Positions 25,701 to 32,758 of a stretch of 32,758 nt of DNA are shown piece by piece. The notes under the pieces were generated by a model. It was given only the letters and a program-made list of their open reading frames with translations, did not search any database and had not been told where the DNA came from. Position 1 is the stretch's first letter; each line of letters begins with the position of its first letter. Source of the stretch: Modestobacter caceresii (GTDB lineage Bacteria; Actinomycetota; Actinomycetes; Mycobacteriales; Geodermatophilaceae); the NCBI RefSeq assembly GCF_000761485.1, contig NZ_JPMX01000018.1:1-32758 (forward strand), in the 5' to 3' direction. Position numbers and translations under genes: made by a program.

Positions 25701-25706
25701 AGGCTA
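25701..25706 (-). promoter_or_regulatory. Possible internal -10 for the LemA-like gene
   Basis: TAGCCT, overlapping the pimA stop codon, lies 8 nt before the ATG. This would give a leaderless transcript if used; the match may be fortuitous. Confidence 0.25.
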
Positions 25707-26930
25707 GCGGCGCGCCCGCCTGCGGAAGGGCCCCGACGGCCCGGGTCCGCCGGTGGCGTCGGGCACGTTCCCCAGCAGCGCGTCGTCGTCGGCGGCGGAG
25801 GCGGTGACCCCGGTGCCACCCGGCGGAGCGACGGTCTCGTAGACGGCGAGGATCCGCCGGGCGACCACCGCCCAGTCGTAGTCGGCCACGGCCCGCCGGC
25901 CGGCTGCCTGCAGCTCGGCCCGGCGGGCCGGGTCGGCCAGCAGGCCACCGAGCGCCGCGGCCAGCGCGGCGGCGTCCCCGCGCTTGACCAGCACACCGGC
26001 GGTGCCGTCCTCCAGGACCCGGGCGAAGGCGTCCAGGTCGCTGGCGACCACCGGTGCGCCGGCCCCCATCGCCTCCAGCAGGATCACGCCGAAGGACTCC
26101 CCCAGCAGGTTCGGGGCGCAGTAGACGTCGACCGAGCGGAGGAAGGCCGCCTTGGCCGACTCGTCCAGCTCCCCGAGCACCGTGACGTGCGGGCGCAGCT
26201 CGTCGGCCACCAGCTCGTCCAGCTCGTCGGGGTCGCCGCGGCCGGCGATGAGCAGGCGGGCCCGCGGGTGCTCGGCGACCACCGTCCGCATCGCCCCCAG
26301 CAGTACCGGCAGGCCCTTGCGCGGCTCGTCGTAGCGGCCGAGGAAGCCGATCGTCGGGGCATCGGTGCCCCGGGCATGGCCGGGCAGCGTCGGCCCGTCG
26401 GCGAAGGCCGCCACGTGCACCCCGTTCGGGATGACCACCGCGTCCCCGCCCAGGTGCTCCACCTGGACGCGGCGGGCGAAGTCAGAGACCGCGATCCGGC
26501 CGCTGATCCGCTCCAGCCACGGGCGGGCCACCGGGCCCAGGGCGGCCAACACCTTGGACCGGGTGGTCGCCGCGTGGAAGGTTGCCACGATCGGGCCGTC
26601 GGCGATCACGCAGACGAGCAGGGAGAGCGAGACAGACGCCGGCTCGTGCACGTGGACGACGTCGAAGTGCCCCTCCCGCAGCCAGCGCCGGGCCCGGGCC
26701 GCCGCGACCGGGCCGAAGGAGACGCTGGCCATCGAGCCGTTGTACGGGACCGGCACCGCCCGGCCGGCCCAGGTGACGTGCTCGGCCGGCAGGTTCTCCT
26801 CGTGCTCGGCGGGGGTGAGGACCTCCACGGAGTGGCCGAGGGCTCGGAGTGTCTCCGCCAGGTCGCGCACGTGGTACTGGACGCCGCCGGGGACGTCCCA
26901 CGAGTAGGGGCAGACCAGGCCGATCCGCAT
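25704..26930 (-). CDS. pimA: Phosphatidylinositol alpha-mannosyltransferase
   Basis: GT4-family glycosyltransferase that adds the first mannose from GDP-mannose to phosphatidylinositol at the inner face of the membrane, the first committed step of PIM synthesis. From ATG at 26930 it has 408 residues (M. tuberculosis PimA 378). It begins MRIGLVCPYSWDVPGGVQYHV, with VVHVHEPASVSLS (91-103), TFHAATTRSK (117-126), the donor-site FLGRYDEPRKGLPVL (196-210), and the EX7E motif in LGESFGVILLEAMGAG (276-291). The extra length is a C-terminal tail (about 385-408) rich in Gly/Pro and ending RRRARR. The ATG shares one base with the patA stop. The open frame upstream to 27485 is a shadow over patA. Confidence 0.95.
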   Translation of the reverse strand: MRIGLVCPYSWDVPGGVQYHVRDLAETLRALGHSVEVLTPAEHEENLPAEHVTWAGRAVPVPYNGSMASVSFGPVAAARARRWLREGHFDVVHVHEPASVSLSLLVCVIADGPIVATFHAATTRSKVLAALGPVARPWLERISGRIAVSDFARRVQVEHLGGDAVVIPNGVHVAAFADGPTLPGHARGTDAPTIGFLGRYDEPRKGLPVLLGAMRTVVAEHPRARLLIAGRGDPDELDELVADELRPHVTVLGELDESAKAAFLRSVDVYCAPNLLGESFGVILLEAMGAGAPVVASDLDAFARVLEDGTAGVLVKRGDAAALAAALGGLLADPARRAELQAAGRRAVADYDWAVVARRILAVYETVAPPGGTGVTASAADDDALLGNVPDATGGPGPSGPFRRRARR

Positions 26931-27892
26931 CAGCCCACCTCCGCCGGTGGCGCGGACACGGCCGGGAGGGCGGGCGCGCGCCCCTCGGGGCCCACCTCGG
27001 GCCAGACCCGGCCGAGCACGTGCCAGTCCTCGGGGCGCTCGGCGATGGTCGTGGCGAAGGCGTCGGCGACCTGCTGGGTCGCCCCGCTCACCCGGTCCCG
27101 CAGCCGACCGGGCCCGTCCAGCGGGACCGGCGGGTGGACGACGAACTGCCACCCCGTGCCGTCGAACTGGCAGACGGCGGGCAGCAGGGTGGCCCCGGTC
27201 TGGGCCGCGACCAGCGCCGGACCGCCGGGCATCGTCGTCCGGCGGCCGAAGAAGGTGACCGGCACACCGCTGCCGGAGAGGTCGCGGTCCATCAGCAGGC
27301 ACGCGGTCCCGCCGTCGGCCAGCCACTCCCGCAGCACCGTCGAGCTGGGGCGCTCGCCGCCGGTGAGCGGCACGACCCGCATGCCCAGCCGTTCCCGGAA
27401 GGCGACGAACCGGCGGTACAGCGACTCCGGCCGCAGCCGCTCGGCGACGGTCAGGAAAGGGCCGCCGAGCCAGGCGATGAGCCACACCCCGGCGGCGTCC
27501 CAGTTCCCGCTGTGCGGCAGGGCCAGGACGATGCCGCGGCCCTCCGCACGGGCGCGCTCCAGGTGTTCCCTACCGCGGATCGCCGAGCCGGTGAGGATCC
27601 GCTCGGTGGAGAGCGTCGGCAGGCGGAAGGCCTCCTGCCAGTACCGGGCGTAGGACTGCATCGCCCGGCGGGTGAGGGCGTCGAGCGCGGCGTCGTCGAG
27701 GCTGCCGCCGGTGACGACGTCCAGGTTCGCCCGCAGCTGCCGGGCGCCCCGCCCGCCCCGGCGCACGGCGAGCGCGCCTGCCGCGGCGGAGCCGGCCCGG
27801 GCCACCGGCTCGGGCAGCAGCCGGACGACCCGCCAGCCGGCTGCGTACCCGGCGTCGGTGAGCCGGGCGAGCAGGTCGACGCGGCGGCTCAC
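26930..27892 (-). CDS. patA: Phosphatidylinositol mannoside acyltransferase
   Basis: Transfers an acyl chain to the mannose of PIM1/PIM2 (Rv2611c family, related to LpxL/HtrB-type acyltransferases). From GTG at 27892 it has 320 residues against about 316 in M. tuberculosis. The catalytic HX4D is H127 and D132 in ALPHSGNWDAAG, matching the published PatA H126/D131 pair. MDRDLSGSGVPVTFFGR and PGGPALVAAQTGATLLP are further family blocks. The GTG overlaps the pgsA stop as GTGA; the longer frame to 28231 overlaps pgsA and is rejected. It sits between pgsA and pimA in the conserved PIM cluster. Confidence 0.94.
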   Translation of the reverse strand: MSRRVDLLARLTDAGYAAGWRVVRLLPEPVARAGSAAAGALAVRRGGRGARQLRANLDVVTGGSLDDAALDALTRRAMQSYARYWQEAFRLPTLSTERILTGSAIRGREHLERARAEGRGIVLALPHSGNWDAAGVWLIAWLGGPFLTVAERLRPESLYRRFVAFRERLGMRVVPLTGGERPSSTVLREWLADGGTACLLMDRDLSGSGVPVTFFGRRTTMPGGPALVAAQTGATLLPAVCQFDGTGWQFVVHPPVPLDGPGRLRDRVSGATQQVADAFATTIAERPEDWHVLGRVWPEVGPEGRAPALPAVSAPPAEVG

Positions 27893-28542
27893 GGCGTGGG
27901 GCGCCCGGACGCCTCGTCGGGCGAGGACGTCGGCAGCTGCAGGCCGCGGGACTCCCGGCGGACCGCCGCGAAGCGCTGTGCGACCGTCACCGCGCTGCCG
28001 GCCAGCAGCACCCAGAGGGCGACGTGGACCGCGTACGGGATGCCCAGGCCGGTGAAACCGGTGCCGACCAGCACCAGGATCAGCCGCTCGGTGCGCTCGA
28101 CGACGCCGACGTCGGCCGACAGCCCGACGCCCTCGGCGCGCGCCTTGACGTAGGAGGTGAGCACCCCGAGCACCAGGCACAGCAGGGCGAGCAGCACCAG
28201 CAGCCGGTTGTCCCCCGCCCCGGAGTACCACCAGACCAGCCCGCCGAAGATGGCGGCGTCGGCGGCCCGGTCACCGGTGGAGTCCAGCACCGCGCCGAAC
28301 ACCGAACCGCCCCCGCGGGCGCGGGCCAGAGCGCCGTCGAGCATGTCCAGCAGCACGAAGACGGTGACGGCCAGCGCGCCCCAGAAGAGCTGGCCGTTCC
28401 CGATCAGGAAGACCGCGGAGACCACCGCGCCGAGGGTGCCGGTGAGGGTGACCGCGTCGGCGGTGACCCCGGCCCGGACCAGGCCGCGCACCACCGGCGC
28501 CCAGAACCGGGCGACGGCCGGCCGCAGGTTGACGCCGAGCAC
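27889..28542 (-). CDS. pgsA: CDP-alcohol phosphatidyltransferase, phosphatidylinositol phosphate synthase type
   Basis: Integral membrane enzyme joining CDP-diacylglycerol to inositol phosphate to make phosphatidylinositol phosphate. It has 217 residues with about six transmembrane helices. The CDP-alcohol motif D-x2-DG-x2-AR...G-x3-D-x3-D is complete: D66, D69, D87 and D91 in LLDMLDGALARARGG and FGAVLDSTGDRAAD. The GTG start (28542) follows directly on the HIT-gene stop (TGAGTG). Its place before patA and pimA supplies the lipid acceptor for PIM synthesis, which supports the inositol-specific role over phosphatidylglycerol phosphate synthesis (the symbol pgsA is used for this mycobacterial gene). 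Confidence 0.94.
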   Translation of the reverse strand: MLGVNLRPAVARFWAPVVRGLVRAGVTADAVTLTGTLGAVVSAVFLIGNGQLFWGALAVTVFVLLDMLDGALARARGGGSVFGAVLDSTGDRAADAAIFGGLVWWYSGAGDNRLLVLLALLCLVLGVLTSYVKARAEGVGLSADVGVVERTERLILVLVGTGFTGLGIPYAVHVALWVLLAGSAVTVAQRFAAVRRESRGLQLPTSSPDEASGRPTP

Positions 28543-29163
28543 TCAGGCCACCGTCGGCTGCGGTGCGGGACCGGTCGGCTGACCTGCGTCCGGCCAGGCA
28601 CCGGCCAGCAGGGCGCGCGTCTCGGCCAGCACCTGCGGCAGCACCCGGGTCAGCCCGATCACCGGCATGAAGTTGGTGTCCCCGCCCCAGCGCGGCACGG
28701 CGTGCTGGTGCAGGTGGTCGGCGATCCCGGCGCCGGCCACCGATCCCTGGTTCATGCCGACGTTGAAGCCGTGCGCGCCGCTGACCGACCGCACCACGCG
28801 CATCGCCGTCTGGGTGAAGGCGCCGAGCTCGGCGACCTCGGCGATGGTCAGGTCGGTGTAGTCGGGGACGTGCCGGTACGGCACGACCATCAGGTGGCCG
28901 GCGTTGTACGGGTAGAGGTTGAGGACGGCGAAGACCGTCTCGCCCCGGGCCACGATCAGCCCGTCCTCGTCCGACATCGCCGGGATCAGGCAGAACGGGC
29001 AGTCGTGGTCGCCGCTCGGCTTGTTCTCCCCGCGGATGTAGGCCATCCGGTAGGGCGTCCACAGGTGCTCGAAGCCGGACGTCGGTCCGTCGTCGTCGTT
29101 GCGCACCGGCACCCGGTAGGCAGCCGCCCCCTCGTTCACGTCCCCGCCCATGTCCTCGCTCAT
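28543..29163 (-). CDS. HIT-family nucleotide phosphorylase/hydrolase (Ap4A phosphorylase-like)
   Basis: From ATG at 29163 it has 206 residues. The HIT motif [10 protein letters not shown] gives H150, H152 and H154. A CPFC pair (C55, C58) with later histidines suggests a bound zinc. The family member at this position in M. tuberculosis, Rv2613c, is reported as a diadenosine tetraphosphate phosphorylase, so Ap4A breakdown is the best guess. The N-terminal [12 protein letters not shown] is a poorly conserved extension, and MGGDVNEG at residue 5 is an alternative start. Its ATG overlaps the thrS stop (ATGA); placement next to thrS is of interest because aminoacyl-tRNA synthetases can produce Ap4A. 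Confidence 0.9.
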   Translation of the reverse strand: MSEDMGGDVNEGAAAYRVPVRNDDDGPTSGFEHLWTPYRMAYIRGENKPSGDHDCPFCLIPAMSDEDGLIVARGETVFAVLNLYPYNAGHLMVVPYRHVPDYTDLTIAEVAELGAFTQTAMRVVRSVSGAHGFNVGMNQGSVAGAGIADHLHQHAVPRWGGDTNFMPVIGLTRVLPQVLAETRALLAGAWPDAGQPTGPAPQPTVA

Positions 29164-31238
29164 CCGGCCACCATCGGGGTCTCCGCGGTCGGGTCGGTGT
29201 TGTGCCGCCCCTCGACCCAGGCGGCGACCTGGGCCACCGCCTCGGCGACCGGGACGCCGTTGCGCTGCGAGCCGTCCCGGTAGCGGAACGAGACCGCCCC
29301 GGCCTCGGCGTCGGTGGCCCCGGCGATCAGCACGAAGGGCACCTTCTGCTTGCTGGCGGTGCGGATCTTCTTCTGCATCCGGTCGTCGGAGTCGTCGACC
29401 TCCACCCGGATGCCGCGCTGACGCAGCTGCAGGGCGACGTCGGTCAGGTACGGCACCTGCTCGTCGGTGATCGGGATGCCGACCACCTGGACCGGGGCCA
29501 GCCAGGCCGGGAAGGCGCCGGCGTAGTGCTCGGTCAGCACCCCGAAGAACCGCTCGATGGACCCGAACAGCGCCCGGTGCAGCATCACCGGCCGCTGCCG
29601 GGACCCGTCGGCGGCGGTGTACTCCAGGCCGAAGCGCTCCGGCAGGTTGAAGTCGACCTGGATGGTCGACATCTGCCAGGTGCGCCCGATCGCGTCCCTG
29701 GCCTGGACGGAGATCTTCGGGCCGTAGAACGCGGCGCCACCCGGGTCGGGGAACAGCTCCAGCCCGGAGTCCACCGCGGCCTGCCGGAGCGCCTCGGTGG
29801 CGCGCTCCCAGCCCTCGTCGGTGCCCACCGACTTCTCCGGGTTCCGGGTGGACAGCTCCAGGTAGAAGTCGCTCAGCCCGTAGTCCGACAGCAGCCCCAG
29901 CACGAAGTCGAGCAGCCCACGGAGCTCCCCGGCCATCTGCTCGGGGGTGCAGTAGATGTGCGCGTCGTCCTGGGTGAACCCGCGGGCGCGGGTGAGCCCG
30001 TGGACGACGCCGGACTTCTCGTAGCGGTAGACGGTGCCGAACTCGAACAGCCGGAGCGGGAGCTCGCGGTAGGAGCGGCCGCGGGAGTCGAACACCAGGT
30101 TGTGCATCGGGCAGTTCATCGGCTTGAGGTAGTAGTCCTGCCCCTGCCGCCGGACGTTGCCGTCGCTGTCCCGCTCCTCGTCCAGCTGCATCGCCGGGTA
30201 CATGCCCTCGGCGTACCAGTCCAGGTGGCCGGAGGTCTCGAACAGCTGACCCTTGGTGATGTGCGGGGTGTTGACGAAGGAGTAGCCGGCCTCCTCGTGG
30301 CGACGCTGGCTGTACTTCTCCAGCTCCCGCCGGATGATCCCGCCCTTGGGGTGGAAGACCGCCAGACCGGAGCCCACCTCGTCGGGGAAGCTGAACAGGT
30401 CCAGCTCGGAGCCCAGCCGGCGGTGGTCGCGCCGCTCGGCCTCGGCGATCTGCTCCAGGTACGCCTTGTGCGCGTCCTTGCTCTCCCACGCGGTGCCGTA
30501 GACCCGCTGCAGCTGCGGGTTCTTCTCACTCCCCCGCCAGTAGGCGGCGGCGCTGCGGGTGAGGGAGAACGCCGGGATGGTGGAGGTGCGGGGCAGGTGC
30601 GGGCCACGGCAGAGGTCGGTCCACAGCCGGTCGCCGGTGCGCGGGTCGAGGTTGTCGTACATGGTCAGCTGCGCGCCGCCCACCTCGACGTCGGCGCCCT
30701 CGGCGACCTCCTCGCCGGCCCCGTCCTGGCCGGCACCGCCCTTGAGCCCGATGAGCTCGAGCTTGTACGGCTCGTGCGCCAGCTCGGCCCGGGCCTCGTC
30801 GTCGCCGATCTCCCGGCGGCTGAAGTTCTGCCCCTGCTTCACGATCGCCTGCATGCGCTTCTCCAGCGCCTGCAGGTCCTCCGGGGTGAACGGGCGCTCG
30901 GGGTCGAAGTCGTAGTAGAACCCGTTCTCCACCGGCGGGCCGATGCCCAGCCGGGTGCCGGGGAACAGGTCCTGCACGGCCTGGGCCAGCACGTGGGCGG
31001 TCGAGTGCCGGATCACCGCGCGACCGTCGGCGCTGGCGGCGGGCACCGGCTCGACCTCAGCGTCGGCGTCCGGGGTCCAGCCGAGGTCCTTGAAGTCACC
31101 GGAGGCCAGCTCGCGGACGACGACCGCGCCGTCCGGGCCCTTCAGCGGCACCCCGGCGTCCTTGAGCGCCTGCAGGGCCGTCGTCCCGGCCGGCACCCGG
31201 ATCGCAGCGACGGCGGTGGGCGAGGGCGGGGTGGACAC
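29160..31238 (-). CDS. thrS: Threonyl-tRNA synthetase
   Basis: Class II synthetase charging tRNA(Thr). The 692 residues comprise an N-terminal TGS domain (about 1-65), an editing domain with H78-x3-H82 in [10 protein letters not shown] and the further [11 protein letters not shown] segment, the catalytic core with [11 protein letters not shown] (zinc cysteine), [33 protein letters not shown] (motif 2), the motif 3 region [17 protein letters not shown], and the C-terminal anticodon-binding domain. A Gly/Glu-rich insertion (about 165-185, [19 protein letters not shown]) lies in the editing domain. GTG at 31238 has GGGAG six bases upstream. No T-box leader was found in the 80-nt gap; a short hairpin is present there instead. 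Confidence 0.98.
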   Translation of the reverse strand: MSTPPSPTAVAAIRVPAGTTALQALKDAGVPLKGPDGAVVVRELASGDFKDLGWTPDADAEVEPVPAASADGRAVIRHSTAHVLAQAVQDLFPGTRLGIGPPVENGFYYDFDPERPFTPEDLQALEKRMQAIVKQGQNFSRREIGDDEARAELAHEPYKLELIGLKGGAGQDGAGEEVAEGADVEVGGAQLTMYDNLDPRTGDRLWTDLCRGPHLPRTSTIPAFSLTRSAAAYWRGSEKNPQLQRVYGTAWESKDAHKAYLEQIAEAERRDHRRLGSELDLFSFPDEVGSGLAVFHPKGGIIRRELEKYSQRRHEEAGYSFVNTPHITKGQLFETSGHLDWYAEGMYPAMQLDEERDSDGNVRRQGQDYYLKPMNCPMHNLVFDSRGRSYRELPLRLFEFGTVYRYEKSGVVHGLTRARGFTQDDAHIYCTPEQMAGELRGLLDFVLGLLSDYGLSDFYLELSTRNPEKSVGTDEGWERATEALRQAAVDSGLELFPDPGGAAFYGPKISVQARDAIGRTWQMSTIQVDFNLPERFGLEYTAADGSRQRPVMLHRALFGSIERFFGVLTEHYAGAFPAWLAPVQVVGIPITDEQVPYLTDVALQLRQRGIRVEVDDSDDRMQKKIRTASKQKVPFVLIAGATDAEAGAVSFRYRDGSQRNGVPVAEAVAQVAAWVEGRHNTDPTAETPMVAG

Positions 31239-31264
31239 GAGAGCTCCCGGGGGTCAGGCACGGT

Positions 31265-31282
31265 CCCGGCCGGTCGGCCGGG
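31265..31282 (-). promoter_or_regulatory. Short leader hairpin upstream of thrS
   Basis: CCCGGCC (31265-31271) pairs perfectly with GGCCGGG (31276-31282) around a four-base loop. It lies 27 nt before the thrS start and would be at the very start of a transcript from the TAGTCT -10 (31295-31290), or could be the tail terminator of the CapA-type gene. Confidence 0.4.
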
Positions 31283-31289
31283 CCTGTCG

Positions 31290-31295
31290 AGACTA
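31290..31295 (-). promoter_or_regulatory. Candidate -10 of thrS
   Basis: TAGTCT on the minus strand fits TAnnnT, in the 80-nt gap before thrS, giving a leader of about 45 nt that includes the hairpin at 31265-31282. Confidence 0.35.
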
Positions 31296-31318
31296 GTGCG
31301 CCGGGACGACGCCCCGGG

Positions 31319-32458
31319 TCAGCCGGGGACGATCGCGAGCCCCGCGGCGACCGCGCCCCGCGCGTCGAGCACCGCACCGATCCGTGCGGCGCTCTCCGGG
31401 TCGGCGGGCACCAGCCGGACGGCGTCGTCCCCGACCTCGATCCGCACCGGCACCGCCTCGGCCACCGACACGGCGAACCGGCCGTCCTCGCCCCGGGTGA
31501 AGGTGAACCGGGCGATCACCGAGTCCTCGGTGTCGTACCCGCGGGTGGCGTGCTCGGCGAGGTGGTTGCCCAGGCCGTAGGCCGCCCACTCCCCGTCGAC
31601 CTGCTCGAACGGCTGGACGACGTGGGCGTGGTGGCCGAGGACCAGGTCGACGTCCGGGGAGGCGAGCAGCGTGCGCACCGCCTGCTCCTGCGCCGCCGTC
31701 GGCTCGTGGTCGTACTCGGCGCAGCAGTGCACGCTGGCCACCACGACCTCCGCGCCGGCGGCCCGGGCGGCGGCCGCATCGGCCAGCACGGCGCTGACGT
31801 CGGGCACCGCGAAGGTGTCGACGGCGAAGGGGGCGTCCGACGGGAGCGGGACCCCGTTGAGCGAGAACGTCGTGGACACGTGCCCGACGCGCACTCCCCC
31901 GACGTCGACGACCACCGGCTGCTCGCTCTCCGCCGCGCTGCGGTACGTGCCGGTGTGTGCGATCCCCGCGGCGTCGAGGGCGTCCAGCGTGCGGACCAGC
32001 CCGTCGAAGCCGTCGTCCAGCGAGTGGTTGGAGGCGGTGGAGCACAGGTCGTACCCGGCGCCGGCGAGGGCGTCGACGATCTCGGGCTGGGCGGCGAAGG
32101 ACGGGTAGCCCGAGTAGGGCCCACCCACCGGTGCCACGGGTGTCTCCAGGTGGCAGATCGCCAGGTCGGCGGCCTGCAGCACCGGCGCGATCGGGGCGAA
32201 GACCGCCGAGAAGTCCCAGCTGCCGTCGGGCTGGCGGGCACCCGAGGTGAGCGCGCGGCCCTGGTGCACCAGCACGTCGCCGGTGGCGACCAGGGTGAAG
32301 GAGTCGGGGGCCGGTGGAGCCTCGGGCGTCGCTCCCGACGACGGCGCCGGGCTGCCGGGCTCGGCGACCGGGGTGGAGGTCGGCTCGTCGGTGCCGCAGC
32401 CGGCCAGCAGGACCACCAGCAGCGCCGCGAGCAGCGCCGGCGCAGCTCTCCTGGTCAC
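31319..32458 (-). CDS. CapA/PgsA-type metallophosphatase-like lipoprotein
   Basis: From GTG at 32458 it has 379 residues. It begins with a lipoprotein signal (VTRRAAPALLAALLVVLLAGC, lipobox cysteine C21), then a Pro/Ser/Thr/Glu-rich tether (about 22-52) and a CapA domain (about 53-370) with VATGDVLVH, ICHLETPVAP, STASNHSLDDG, VVVASVHCCAEYDH, GHHAHVVQP and YGLGNHLAEH. Family members include the B. anthracis capsule biosynthesis protein CapA; the fold is metallophosphoesterase-like and the exact activity is unsettled. The open frame extends to 32518, but the GTG restores a clean signal peptide. A TAACCT hexamer ends 8 nt before the GTG. It lies between thrS and a partial IS110-family element and is not part of the mycobacterial gene order I recall. 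Confidence 0.9.
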   Translation of the reverse strand: MTRRAAPALLAALLVVLLAGCGTDEPTSTPVAEPGSPAPSSGATPEAPPAPDSFTLVATGDVLVHQGRALTSGARQPDGSWDFSAVFAPIAPVLQAADLAICHLETPVAPVGGPYSGYPSFAAQPEIVDALAGAGYDLCSTASNHSLDDGFDGLVRTLDALDAAGIAHTGTYRSAAESEQPVVVDVGGVRVGHVSTTFSLNGVPLPSDAPFAVDTFAVPDVSAVLADAAAARAAGAEVVVASVHCCAEYDHEPTAAQEQAVRTLLASPDVDLVLGHHAHVVQPFEQVDGEWAAYGLGNHLAEHATRGYDTEDSVIARFTFTRGEDGRFAVSVAEAVPVRIEVGDDAVRLVPADPESAARIGAVLDARGAVAAGLAIVPG

Positions 32459-32466
32459 GGTCGCCG

Positions 32467-32472
32467 AGGTTA
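32467..32472 (-). promoter_or_regulatory. Candidate -10 of the CapA-type gene (leaderless arrangement)
   Basis: TAACCT on the minus strand ends 8 nt before the GTG start codon, the same hexamer and a similar spacing as for the hydrolase gene at 11824. Confidence 0.4.
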
Positions 32473-32529
32473 GCGACCGCCGGCACCGGGGCCGATCCGG
32501 ACACCTCAGACATCCCATGGTTCGGGAGG

Positions 32530-32758
32530 TTAAGCCGCGGCCGCGGTGATTGCGGGCCAGGCGGTGTCCTCGTCGTAGCGGGTTCTGGTCTTGAGGCAGC
32601 CGTGGAGGATGCCGACGAGTCGGTTGCCGAGTTGTCGGAGGGCAGCGTGGTGTCCGGTGCCGCGGGCGCGGATCGCGTCGTAGTAGGCGCGGGCGCCGGG
32701 TGAGAGGGTGTTGGGTATTTGATCGGCTACTTGTCGGAGTCGAGGTCTTCGGCCAGTC
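32530..32758 (-). mobile_element. IS110-family transposase, C-terminal end (cut by the window edge)
   Basis: A frame open from the right edge to TAA (32532-32530) encodes 75 residues with the C-terminal IS110/IS116/IS902 signature: TLSPGARAYYDAIRARG, then HHAALRQLGNRLVGILHGCLKTRTRYDEDTAW. Codon and base use is less GC-rich than the neighbours (for example the Q-I-P-N-T stretch with CAAATACCC), consistent with acquired DNA. The DEDD-type catalytic N-terminus and the other end lie outside the window. No frameshift is visible in the part seen, so the element could be intact. IS110-family recombinases are now known to use a non-coding bridge RNA from the element's end. Confidence 0.85.

Noticed and set aside
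29164-30489. Extension of the HIT-protein frame into thrS
   Set aside because: The upstream part is an out-of-frame shadow of thrS; ATG at 29163 overlaps the thrS stop and starts a normal-length HIT protein.
31239-31318. T-box or other riboswitch upstream of thrS
   Set aside because: The 80-nt gap is too short and lacks T-box landmarks; only a simple GC hairpin is present.
1-32758. CRISPR arrays, tRNA and rRNA genes, biosynthetic clusters
   Set aside because: No regularly spaced repeats, cloverleaf-like or rRNA sequence, or secondary-metabolite genes were seen by eye on either strand.

Overview
This window is high-GC chromosomal DNA, almost certainly from an actinobacterium. The gene order rarA-(DUF948)-(DUF6167)-alaS, hisS-MBL hydrolase-ppiB-rel-apt-secF-secD-yajC, ruvB-ruvA-ruvC, yebC-pdxT-pdxS and pimA-patA-pgsA-HIT-thrS matches the order I remember for the Mycobacterium tuberculosis block around Rv2555c-Rv2614c. 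Heavy GTG start usage, frequent 1-4 nt stop/start overlaps and the phosphatidylinositol-mannoside genes also point to Actinomycetota. A soil genus of the Geodermatophilaceae type is my best guess, but that is an impression and was not computed.

Layout. 1-4955 (minus strand): a probable ruvX start, alaS, two small membrane-associated proteins (DUF6167 and DUF948 types) and rarA. 4990-6987: an accessory stretch with an aldo/keto reductase, a 20-bp tandem repeat, and an AbiEi-like/DUF559 nuclease-like gene bracketed by two homologous 63-nt palindromes. 7003-11824 (minus): aspS, a second aldo/keto reductase, hisS and a glyoxalase-II-like hydrolase. 11984-13496 (plus): a membrane-anchored cyclophilin and a SAM-dependent methyltransferase. 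13524-20151 (minus): rel, apt, secF, secD and yajC. 20312-22637 (minus): ruvCAB behind an SOS/LexA box. 22778-25103 (minus): yebC, pdxT and pdxS. 25168-31238 (minus): a LemA-like membrane protein, pimA, patA, pgsA, an Ap4A-phosphorylase-like HIT protein and thrS. 31319-32458 (minus): a CapA-type lipoprotein. 32530-32758 (minus): the 3' end of an IS110-family transposase cut by the window edge.

The genes form a housekeeping block: four aminoacyl-tRNA synthetases (Ala, Asp, His, Thr), the stringent-response enzyme, the SecDF-YajC export accessory complex, Holliday-junction processing, PLP synthesis, and the first steps of phosphatidylinositol mannoside synthesis.

The most unusual structure is the gene at 6060-6929 with its paired palindromes. 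The two 63-nt elements are related to each other (51 of 63 positions when one is reverse-complemented), lie in opposite orientation, and one of them supplies the gene's stop codon. This could be a small mobile or repeat-associated unit. Other points of interest are the SOS box of ruvCAB, a recurrent TAnnnT-N6-8-start pattern suggesting leaderless transcripts, and coding tandem repeats in secD and secF. There is no intergenic stretch over 300 nt. I saw no tRNA, rRNA or CRISPR.
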